Assembly: GCA_024224995.1 (NCBI GenBank)
Contig: JAAENB010001280.1
Span: 1 to 24,850 of the forward strand
Source: a bacterium
GTDB taxonomy: Bacteria > Spirochaetota > UBA4802 > UBA5550
Direction of reading: 5' to 3'
DNA: 24,850 nucleotides
Part shown: positions 14,620 through 22,147 of the stretch, in pieces
Layout: every line of letters starts with the position of its first letter
Position numbering within the stretch: the stretch's first letter is position 1
Notes under the pieces: model-generated
The model's database searches: none
The model's input: the letters and a program-made list of their open reading frames with translations, nothing else
Told to the model about the DNA's origin: nothing
Made by a program: the position numbers and the translations under genes

Positions 14620-15792
14620 TCAGTCCTTGAACCTGTCAAGCTCGGTCCGGGCAATGGAAATCCTCTGCATCTCCGATGTGCCCTGTATAATTTCACCGAG
14701 CTTCGCGTCGCGGTAAAGCCTTTCCACGGCAGCGCCCTTCATATAGCCGCTGCCGCCGTGAACCTGCATAGCCAGGCCGGAAATTTCCGTAGCCGATTCA
14801 CTGGCAAAAAGCTTTGCTGACGAAGTAAGAACATCCGCCTCGGGATCATCAGTCTCTTTTGCCCATGCAGCTCTATAGAGCAAGAGCCGGGAGAGGTCCG
14901 TTAGTATCATCATATCGGCAAGTTTGAAAGAAACTTCCTGGTAGCGGTTAATGATTTTACCAAAAGTTCTTCTCTCTTTTGAATGGCTGTTGGCCTCATC
15001 CATACAGGCCGTCGCGATCCCTAAGGAAGCCGCGGCCATACCAATCTTGCCGTATTCAAACATCTGTGCAGCCAGGGAAAACCCGCCGCCGGCGTATCCC
15101 AGAACAGCGGATTCCGGAAGTTCGCAATCATTGAGAATTATTTCACCCGTTGGTGAACCCCGGTATCCCATTTTTTCAACAGGACAACCCGCAGAGAAAC
15201 CGGCAGTATTGGAAGGAATAAGAAATGCCGTCATGCTTTTTGCCGGTTCAGCAGCAGGATCAGTGCGGGCCAGAACGAGAACCGTATCTGCGATAGGCGC
15301 GTTTGTTATCATTGACTTGCTGCCGTTGAGGATCCAGGTATCACCTTTTTTAACAGCCTTTGTATTTATACCGGCGATATCCGAACCGGCCTCGGGCTCA
15401 GTAATGCCAAAGGCACCCACAGTATCGCCCGTTATAATTTGGGGCAGGTATTTATTTTTTTGTTCTTTCGTGCCAAACATCTCAACAGCCAGGCCGAACA
15501 TGAGTGAACTTGACATTGCCGAAATGAACGTTGATGAGCAGGCTTTTCCAATCGCTTCACTGGAGACAGTATAACTAATTAGATCGAGATTACTGCCGCC
15601 ATATTCTTTGTCATGAATTATTCCAAGATAGCCAATGTCACCAAGTTTTCTAAGGTTCTCCTTGATTAAAACGGAAATTTCTTCTTCAGAACCATTATCA
15701 AGCAGCCCGGCTTTTGGAGCTAATTCCTTCGCGCTAAACTCTTCATATTTTTTCCTTATTTCAGCTTGATCTGTTGTTAATTCATAATTCAT
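14620..15792 (-). CDS. Acyl-CoA dehydrogenase 1 (canonical Glu replaced by Gln)
   Basis: FAD-dependent acyl-CoA dehydrogenase fold, 390 aa, full length: GAFGITEPEAGSDIAG flavin-loop motif, NGSKSMITNA, KERRTFGKII, and QVHGGSGYMKG with the C-terminal FAD-binding arm. In most family members the catalytic base is the Glu of the YEGT motif (MCAD Glu376). Here that motif reads EIIQGTSEMQR, so Gln370 (codon 14683-14685) stands in its place. The alternative base position used by isovaleryl-CoA dehydrogenase (Glu254) aligns with Gly in MFEYGKIG. Another base may be used, the substrate may differ, or it may not oxidise acyl-CoA. Last gene of the leftward operon, 15 nt after dehydrogenase 2, with AGGAG before the ATG. 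It is followed by a terminator. Confidence 0.93.
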   Translation of the reverse strand: MNYELTTDQAEIRKKYEEFSAKELAPKAGLLDNGSEEEISVLIKENLRKLGDIGYLGIIHDKEYGGSNLDLISYTVSSEAIGKACSSTFISAMSSSLMFGLAVEMFGTKEQKNKYLPQIITGDTVGAFGITEPEAGSDIAGINTKAVKKGDTWILNGSKSMITNAPIADTVLVLARTDPAAEPAKSMTAFLIPSNTAGFSAGCPVEKMGYRGSPTGEIILNDCELPESAVLGYAGGGFSLAAQMFEYGKIGMAAASLGIATACMDEANSHSKERRTFGKIINRYQEVSFKLADMMILTDLSRLLLYRAAWAKETDDPEADVLTSSAKLFASESATEISGLAMQVHGGSGYMKGAAVERLYRDAKLGEIIQGTSEMQRISIARTELDRFKD

Positions 15793-15807
15793 AATTTTTC
15801 TCCTGCA

Positions 15808-16950
15808 TCACATCATTCTTGAAATTATCATTCTCTGGACTTCTGAGGTGCCGCCGCCAATCTGGGCAAGCTTCGCGCCTCTGAACATACCTTCAACAGG
15901 ATACTCATGCATGAGGCCGTAACCGCCAAATATTTGAACCGCTTCCGACAGTGCTTTAAGGCCCCAGTCGCCAATATAGGCTTTCGCTATTGACGCCTGC
16001 ATGTGGTTGATATCATGGCCCGCGTCCTTGAGGCTTGCCACCCGGTAAACCGCCAGTTTCGAGACCTCGTAGATAATTCTCATCTCCGCGATCTTGCGCT
16101 GAACAGCTTGAAAATCTCTAATGGGCTTACCAAATTGAACCCGCTCATTGGCATACTTCGAGCACGCTTCCACAAGATATTTTAGTATACCAACATAGGG
16201 AGCGATTAAGGCGCTTCTGTCCCATTGCAGCGTCTGGTGAACCATGGCAAAACCCTGGCCTTCCTGCCCCAGCATATTCTCCTCAGGGACTTCACAGTCT
16301 TCCATAAAAACCTCAGACGTCGTAGATGCTCTCACGCACATCTTGTGAAACGGTTTTCCCGTAGAAAACCCCTTAAATCCCTTTTCAAGAATAAATGCCG
16401 TAATGCCTCCGTGCTTCAGTTTTTTATCGACAGTAGCGTAAACAACGCAGACATCGGCAACGGGTGCATTGGTAATAAAGGTCTTAGTGCCGTTGAGAAT
16501 CCACCGGTCTCCTTTTTTCTTCGCCGTTGTTTGAACAGAGGCGGCATCGGAACCGGCATCGGGTTCCGTAAGTCCCATGCAGCCGATCCATTCACCTGAG
16601 GCGATTTTTGGCACGTATTTTCTTTTCTGCTCTTCAGTACCATTTTTAAAAATGGTGTCCCCGCAGAGATAGGTGTGAGCGCCAAGGGCCAGGGTATGGC
16701 CTCCGTCAATACCGGCGTGACTGAGTGCTTCGGAAGCAAGACAGCAGGTAACAATGTCGGCTCCCTGGCCGCCGTATTCTTCCGGAAAGGGCAGGCCCAG
16801 AAGTCCCATTGCCGCCAGTTTTTCCCATATTTCAAATGAAAACTCCGATTTAAGATCCGCCTCCCTGCATAGATCTACAATCTCGTTTTTCGCGTAGCGG
16901 TAAATCGTGTCTCGAAACATTTCCTGTTCTTCGCTAAGGCTGAATTCCAT
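15808..16950 (-). CDS. Acyl-CoA dehydrogenase 2 (Gly at canonical Glu position, Asp at alternative site)
   Basis: Full-length acyl-CoA dehydrogenase, 380 aa from the preferred ATG. Motifs: GCMGLTEPDAGSDAAS, NGTKTFITNAP, NERVQFGKPI, FGGYGLMHEYPVEGMFR. The usual YEGTSE motif is IGGGTSE with Gly366, as in the isovaleryl/long-chain type, where the base comes from a helix G Glu. The equivalent here is LQWDRSALIA with Asp244 rather than Glu. A two-residue longer TTG start at 16956 is possible but too close to the SD. It sits between the AtuA-family gene (12 nt) and dehydrogenase 1, so the three are one operon. Substrate unknown; branched or terpenoid acyl-CoA is suggested by the AtuA neighbour only. 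Confidence 0.93.
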   Translation of the reverse strand: MEFSLSEEQEMFRDTIYRYAKNEIVDLCREADLKSEFSFEIWEKLAAMGLLGLPFPEEYGGQGADIVTCCLASEALSHAGIDGGHTLALGAHTYLCGDTIFKNGTEEQKRKYVPKIASGEWIGCMGLTEPDAGSDAASVQTTAKKKGDRWILNGTKTFITNAPVADVCVVYATVDKKLKHGGITAFILEKGFKGFSTGKPFHKMCVRASTTSEVFMEDCEVPEENMLGQEGQGFAMVHQTLQWDRSALIAPYVGILKYLVEACSKYANERVQFGKPIRDFQAVQRKIAEMRIIYEVSKLAVYRVASLKDAGHDINHMQASIAKAYIGDWGLKALSEAVQIFGGYGLMHEYPVEGMFRGAKLAQIGGGTSEVQRMIISRMM

Positions 16951-16957
16951 AAACAAA

Positions 16958-16962
16958 CTCCT
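16958..16962 (-). promoter_or_regulatory. Ribosome binding site deciding the acyl-CoA dehydrogenase 2 start
   Basis: AGGAG on the minus strand, immediately after the stop of the AtuA-family gene, lies 7 nt before the ATG at 16950-16948. The in-frame TTG at 16956 is only one base away from it and cannot use it. Confidence 0.7.
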
Positions 16963-18750
16963 TTATTTAACAATAATAGATTCGGGCATTTCAATAACCC
17001 TGGCTCTTAAATATTCTCCCAGCGTTTTCGCCTGGGGGTCGCTTTTAACTGAAGCGGCAGCGCCTTCTCCCAGGAATCCTTTGATATAAAAATTTAACGC
17101 TAACAGGTTCGGCAGTTCATACCGCTCAATCCGGAACGGACTCACGTCAGTTAAGAGCTCCTTAAGTTTCTCCTCTGTAAGATAATCATTCAGATAGGCG
17201 TATGCCTCGGGGGTTTTTGCCCACACGCCGAGATTCGCGTTGCCGCCTTTATCTCCGGAACGGGTGGCAAAAGCTCTACCCAATTGAACGCTTATTTTAT
17301 TATCATCGGGAATTTTGGGGATCTCCATTTGAAGAGCTTCCGGTTTTACGGTCCCTGTAGTATAATTATTTGGTTCTATAAGAGATTCTATTAAAAATTC
17401 ATTCTCTTCAAGAACAACCTTTTGTTGTAAGTGTTTTTGAGAAATAAGGGCCGGCCAGTGAACAATGGCAGGCGATTCTCTACCCGGAGGAGACGTGAAG
17501 GTAAATCCCGGAATATTCGCCAGGGCAAGCTCCACTACACGGGAAGAAAACATCCTGCCCACCTTTTCCTTGTCCGGGTCCATTATTGATATACGAAGGA
17601 AGGCAAAGGCGGCTTCATTGCTTGCGGGATTTTCTTTATCGGACCGGATCAGTTGAACATGGGCCAGGGCAAATTGATCCTTTCCGCCAAGGGCGTCAAA
17701 GAGAGTATCTTCAACGATTTCCGCTTTTTTTTCAATATCCAGCCCTGTTAATATCACGGTCATGGAATTTTTGTATCCGCCCATATTATTAATACAAACT
17801 TTTGTAGAGCCCGTGGGCGGTTCACCTTTGACACCGGAGATTTTAACCCGGTCCTTTTTTTCCTGAGAGATCTCTATTGTGTCGAACCGGGCTGCCAGGT
17901 CAGGAGTGAGATATTTTGGTTCCCGGATCTCATAGAGCAGCTGAGCCTTTACCGTGTCAACGGAAACAAGCCCCCCGGTACCGGGATGTTTGGTTATAAT
18001 AAAAGAACCGTCTTCATTTATTTCGGCAATGGGAAACCCCACATTTTTATACGAAGGAACTTCTTCAAAGAAGGAATAGTTGCCGCCCGTAGCCTGGCCG
18101 CTGCATTCAATAATATGACCGGCAGTAACAGCTCCCGCGAGCTTATCCCAGTCATCCCGCTTCCAGCCAAACTTCCAGGCAGCAGGCCCGGAAACAATTG
18201 AGGCGTCGGCGATCCTGCCGCCAACAATAATGTCGGCGCCTTCTTCAAGGGCTTTGACTATTCCCCAGCATCCCAGGTAGGCGTTTGCCGTTATCGTAAA
18301 GGCGTTGGCGTCCGAAAGGGGGATGCCCCTGTCCAGGTGGGAGAAGCTTTCGCCCATTTCCTGGAGTTTTTTTATATCCCGTATGAGGTCATCGCCTTCA
18401 ATATAGGCGATCTTTGGATTGATACCAAGCTCCCGGGAAATGCTGCCAAGCTCATTCGCCAGCGCTTTCGGATTCAAGCCGCCGGCATTGGAGATGACCC
18501 GTATATTTTTATCGAGACATTCTCCCATAACTTCTTCCATCTGCTTTAAAAAAGTAGAAGCGTATCCCTTTTTTGGGTCTTTGCTTTTCATCCTGAAAAG
18601 GAGCGCCATGGTCAGTTCCGCCAGGTAATCTCCCGTTAGAATATCAATGGGGCCGCCCTGGATCATTTCTTTTGCAGCAGAAAACCTGTCGCCAAGAAAC
18701 CCGCTGCAGTTGGCTATGATAATTTTTTCATCATGAAGTGTATTTTTCAT
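16963..18750 (-). CDS. AtuA-family protein (acyclic terpene utilisation family, DUF1446)
   Basis: A 595-aa two-domain protein. The large N-terminal AtuA domain (about 5-450) contains IANCSGFLGDRF, SNAGGLNPKALANEL, GGRIADASIVSGPAAW and ECSGQATGGNYSFFE. The C-terminal AtuA-like domain (about 480-590) has the motif RSGDKGGNANLG. AtuA is required for citronellol/geraniol breakdown in Pseudomonas, but its reaction is not firmly established, and relatives occur in many acyl-CoA dehydrogenase operons. No biotin-dependent acyl-CoA carboxylase, the hallmark of the true terpene route, is present here. First gene of a leftward operon with two dehydrogenases. AAGGA precedes the ATG. A tandem TetR regulator is divergent across a 348-nt spacer, suggesting control by an acyl-CoA or lipid ligand. 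Confidence 0.9.
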   Translation of the reverse strand: MKNTLHDEKIIIANCSGFLGDRFSAAKEMIQGGPIDILTGDYLAELTMALLFRMKSKDPKKGYASTFLKQMEEVMGECLDKNIRVISNAGGLNPKALANELGSISRELGINPKIAYIEGDDLIRDIKKLQEMGESFSHLDRGIPLSDANAFTITANAYLGCWGIVKALEEGADIIVGGRIADASIVSGPAAWKFGWKRDDWDKLAGAVTAGHIIECSGQATGGNYSFFEEVPSYKNVGFPIAEINEDGSFIITKHPGTGGLVSVDTVKAQLLYEIREPKYLTPDLAARFDTIEISQEKKDRVKISGVKGEPPTGSTKVCINNMGGYKNSMTVILTGLDIEKKAEIVEDTLFDALGGKDQFALAHVQLIRSDKENPASNEAAFAFLRISIMDPDKEKVGRMFSSRVVELALANIPGFTFTSPPGRESPAIVHWPALISQKHLQQKVVLEENEFLIESLIEPNNYTTGTVKPEALQMEIPKIPDDNKISVQLGRAFATRSGDKGGNANLGVWAKTPEAYAYLNDYLTEEKLKELLTDVSPFRIERYELPNLLALNFYIKGFLGEGAAASVKSDPQAKTLGEYLRARVIEMPESIIVK

Positions 18751-18996
18751 ATAACAATATCCTTATTTAAAGAGTTACGTTATAAGACTGAATCAATAAT
18801 GCTGAATGCAATTTTAAAATCAAGTACTTTTTGGTGGTTGTATTCAGTTTTATGGATAAATGAATTCTCGCCCCTGTTTGTGTTGAGGTAACAGGCTTTT
18901 TTCGTTCCGGAGTGATAAAAAGAATAAATATCGGCCATCTTTTGCCGATTTAACCTTAAATTACCAGTAAATTGCTTCTATTTTTGATAAAAACCA

Positions 18997-19025
18997 TTGA
19001 AATTTAGATTGTTCAATAATAGAAT
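18997..19025 (+). promoter_or_regulatory. Sigma-70-type promoter of the tandem TetR gene
   Basis: TTGAAA (18997-19002) and TAGAAT (19020-19025) are separated by 17 nt, each matching five of six consensus bases. Transcription would start near 19032, giving a leader of about 67 nt that contains the palindrome at 19060-19076. The spacer 18751-19098 has no gene. I could not pick a good leftward promoter for the AtuA gene in it. Confidence 0.6.
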
Positions 19026-19038
19026 GGTATTATCAAAC
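19011..19038. promoter_or_regulatory. Imperfect inverted repeat over the tetR -10 box
   Basis: GTTCAATAAT (19011-19020) and ATTATCAAAC (19029-19038) match as inverted arms at 8 of 10 positions around an 8-nt centre that includes most of the -10 box. The arm shares TTCAATAA with the palindrome at 19060-19076, so it may be a second, weaker operator. Confidence 0.35.
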
Positions 19039-19059
19039 CAAAATTACTGATGTTTTACA

Positions 19060-19076
19060 GGTTTATTCAATAAACC
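19060..19076. promoter_or_regulatory. Perfect palindrome, candidate TetR operator
   Basis: GGTTTATTCAATAAACC has perfect 8-bp arms around one central base. It lies 22 nt before the preferred tetR ATG and downstream of the predicted promoter, the position expected for an autoregulatory operator that could also control the divergent AtuA operon. Confidence 0.55.
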
Positions 19077-19098
19077 GTAGAATTTGAATGAGGCTTTA

Positions 19099-20292
19099 AT
19101 GGCTGCTGATAAAAGAAAAGATATTCTCGAAACTGCGGTATCTGTATTTTCAGAAAAAGGATACCGGTATACAACTATCCCCGATCTGGCTGTAAAAGCC
19201 GGGATCGGTGAAGCTACGATATATAATCACTTTAAGAAAAAGGAAGACCTGTTATTCGCTATTCCCGGAGATTATTTAAAAGATCTTATCTCTTTGATAA
19301 AGGAAAACCAGAGAGGGATAAAAGACCCCGTAGAGAGGCTCCGGAAGTTTATCTGGCAGTATTTGTGGTGGGTCCAGGAGCATAAAGACCTTGCAAAGGT
19401 CTTGATTGTTGATGTCCAGACCAATCCGAATTACTATGACTCCGAGCTGTTTGGATATCGGACTGAAATTTCCGATATATCTCTTCAGATCGTTATCGAT
19501 GGAATGAATAAAGGGGTTTTCCGGGATTCCATTGATCCGGAGATATTCAGGCATTTTATTATAGGATCAATGGATTATTTATTCATGACAGGAGTTTTTT
19601 TTCAACGGTCCGTTGAATTGCTCGATTATTTTGATGATATAGCCAGCCTGGTTGTTTCAGCCATTCAATTTGAAGAAAAAAATGAATTATCCATTGATGA
19701 TATTCCGGATAAAAAAGAACGGATCCTGCTGGCGGCAAAGAATGTTTTTTCCAGCTGTTCCTTTTCCGACGCGAAGATTTCGGATATCGCCAAAATTGCC
19801 GGAGTAGCCGACGGCACTATTTATGAATATTTTAAGAATAAAGAGGAGCTGCTTTTCTCTATTTTTGAAATGCGATCAATAGAGTTTGTAAAAGATATTG
19901 ATGAGTCCCTGAGCCCTCAAAGTCCCGTTACCAAATTAAAATATCTTCTTTTTCATATTCTCACCTGGACGCAGAATGACCGTGAGTGGGCTATAGTCTT
20001 TTTCAAAGAAGCGATTCCCAACTATAAATTATATCTTTCGGATAAACATTCCTATATGCGATTGCTCGATGAAAGGCTGAAGAAAATTATTGAGGAGGGG
20101 GCAGGGGGCGGCTATTTTAGAGATGACCTGGAAATTCATTTTTTCAGGGCAATTGTCTTTGGAGCCTTAAATTATATCTGCTCTTCCTGGTTATTGCCGG
20201 AGAAAAATAACAGCAGTCTTAATAAGAATAACCTTGTTTCCGCGCTTGATGACCTGTATATTCTCGTTTACGGTTCAATTAAAAAAAGGTAA
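19099..20292 (+). CDS. Single-chain tandem TetR/AcrR transcriptional regulator
   Basis: A 397-aa protein with two complete TetR repressors in one chain. Repeat 1 (about 1-200) begins KRKDILETAVSVFSEKG, with the recognition helix around GIGEATIYNHFKKKEDLL. Repeat 2 (about 204-397) begins KKERILLAAKNVFSS, with GVADGTIYEYFKNKEELL. Each is followed by a ligand-binding-type helical region resembling fatty-acid-responsive TetR proteins. TetR family members are normally about 200 aa homodimers. A longer reading starting at TTG 19084 is possible, but GAGG at 19090-19093 fits the ATG at 19099. It is divergent from the AtuA/acyl-CoA dehydrogenase operon and so probably represses it. It ends 5 nt before the convergent end of cassette copy 2. 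Confidence 0.93.
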   Translation: MAADKRKDILETAVSVFSEKGYRYTTIPDLAVKAGIGEATIYNHFKKKEDLLFAIPGDYLKDLISLIKENQRGIKDPVERLRKFIWQYLWWVQEHKDLAKVLIVDVQTNPNYYDSELFGYRTEISDISLQIVIDGMNKGVFRDSIDPEIFRHFIIGSMDYLFMTGVFFQRSVELLDYFDDIASLVVSAIQFEEKNELSIDDIPDKKERILLAAKNVFSSCSFSDAKISDIAKIAGVADGTIYEYFKNKEELLFSIFEMRSIEFVKDIDESLSPQSPVTKLKYLLFHILTWTQNDREWAIVFFKEAIPNYKLYLSDKHSYMRLLDERLKKIIEEGAGGGYFRDDLEIHFFRAIVFGALNYICSSWLLPEKNNSSLNKNNLVSALDDLYILVYGSIKKR

Positions 20293-20297
20293 GCAGG

Positions 20298-22061
20298 TCA
20301 CTCCGCCAGGCACACCAGCCGTTCCAGCTTCGAAGCAGACATCACAATAATGATCTTCTTCACAACAGAATTGGTAACGGCGTCAACATTCTTATCCTTC
20401 ACATACTGCGCAAGCTTCTCCCGGGCTTGCGTATACGCCTTATCCACCGCAGAAGAATCCTGCTTCAATTCATGGGCCTTAATATACTTCAGTTCAATTA
20501 TATAACTGAATTTGGTCATATCAGTGACAAAAATATTTTTCTCAAGCCAGATATCGGCAAAACCCTTATTCATCTCCGGTTCGGAATGGACCCGGTACAG
20601 CGGGGAAAGGTTCAGGTAAGCCAGGAGAAAAAGCTTCAGCCCTTCTTCATGAAAGGTAAAGTCCCGAATGGAGCTGGCGTCATAAAATTTGCCGATAATA
20701 TACTGAAAAAGCTCTTCCCATTTTCCTTCAAAGGCCATTGCGTTAAAAAGGTTTGTAAGGGAATAGGTGTCGATATCCAGGTCGTAGACATCAGCCACCG
20801 CAGACCTGAGATAGCCCCAGAACAGGGTCTCAATAACCTTGTTGGGAATCCGGAAGGTAAACATCCTGTCGTACAGGTGTTTTTCTATGGTAATAAGCCC
20901 AAGATAATAAAGCAGGCTGATAAATTTTTCCCGGTCAATGACCTCGCCAATGGCAAAACTTCTGGTCAGTTCCGCGGTAACAGAATGCTTGTCGAGTATT
21001 TCTTTTAAGATGCTGAAATTTCCGTTTAGTTTATTGTCAATAATAAGAAGATGCCGGAGCCTGCCGTAGTCGGTTCGTACGTTTTCATCAATAAGGTCCA
21101 GGGGGATGTTGTTTTCCTGGATATATTTGTTAACAAAGTAGAGAACCATATCGGTATTATAAATTTTTTCATTGATATTATCCGAAAATGAATAATTATT
21201 ATAATAGTCTTCCATTATGGCCAGTGATATTTTCCTGTCTTCCTGCTTGATTTGATGTCTCTCAATGTAGTAATCAACCAGGGCTATTGACTCATTATTA
21301 GTAAAACCCATCATTGAGTTGAATGTTTTTCTACCGGAAATGTTATCTCCTATATTAAAGCCGCTTGTAACATTAGCAAGAAGAAGAGGGGAAACCCCGG
21401 TTACATAAAGACGCTCAATAGCCTTTGACTGGGTTCCGCCTTTGATGATGGTGAAAAAATTTCGCAAGAGACCGCCGCTATGGGTGACCTTTTCATCGGT
21501 GTCTTTGCCGTGTTCAATAAGGATATTGTTGGCAAAGTTGTCATGTTCATCAATCAGCATGTAGCAGCTAATATTTTGCCGGGCTAACCTATTGGTAAAT
21601 ATTTTCAGTTTATCGTCAGCACTTTTGGCTTTCTCGATATCCTGTTTGAGTTCTTCGATGTTTTTCAGCAGGTGTTTGTAATATTCAATAAAAATTTTTA
21701 TACGAATCCATACATGAATAGTAAATGAATTCTCTATTTCCTCAAAGGTGCCGTATGTTTAAACCAGGGAGAAATCGAATTCAATCACCGGGTAACTGTT
21801 TCTTAAAGGAGTTGGATTTTTTCCAATGTAAGTCTCTTTGAATAAGGACTCAAAATGATCTTTCTGGTTAATATCATAATAATGCTGCAGCATTGAAATG
21901 AACAGAGATTTACCAAACCTTCGTGGACGAAGAAAAAACAGGTAGGGAGAACCAAGATTTTCAAGTTCTTCAATAAAAGCTGTTTTATCAAGAAAATAAT
22001 AGTCTTCTTTTGTCAATTTTTCAAAATTGCTGATCCCATAGGGGATTTTTTTATAATTCAT
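20298..22061 (-). pseudogene. AAA-ATPase-like/PD-(D/E)XK protein, second copy broken by one in-frame TAA
   Basis: This copy has exactly the same length (1764 nt) as the intact gene at 12741-14504 and no frameshift. Codon 101 is TAA (21759-21761), where the intact copy has AAA (Lys). I translated the 66 codons between that stop and the next Met (residue 168) and found no other stop; they remain alignable to the intact protein. Residues 1-100 carry the Walker A variant RPRRFGKSL. The part from residue 168 carries Walker B (LIDEHD) and the nuclease motifs GFADIWLE and IIELKYIKA. If expressed as two pieces, the ATP-binding loop and the nuclease would be on separate chains. Residues from about 330 on are nearly identical to the intact copy; residues 101-167 are much more diverged. 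Confidence 0.88.
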
Positions 22062-22147
22062 GCCAACCTCTGATGTCTCTTCTGTCGAGAATGAACGATT
22101 AGCAGATAAAAATCAATCAAAAAACTACTGCCGGGGAAATAGATTTG
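20315..22147 (-). repeat. Duplicated cassette, copy 2
   Basis: Direct-orientation partner of 12758-14583. The shared non-coding upstream flank runs from about 22062 to 22147 and overlaps the last codons and stop of the DUF362 gene, which ends at 22125. Confidence 0.8.

Noticed and set aside
18811..18820. Palindrome ATTTTAAAAT in the AtuA-TetR spacer
   Set aside because: Pure A/T palindromes of this length are common by chance in such spacers.
19084..19098. TTG start five codons upstream for the tandem TetR gene
   Set aside because: The GAGG at 19090-19093 is correctly spaced for the ATG at 19099 and lies inside the longer reading.
21561..21758. A frameshift in cassette copy 2 between the two open segments
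   Set aside because: Both segments are in the same frame and the total length equals the intact copy; one nonsense codon explains the break.
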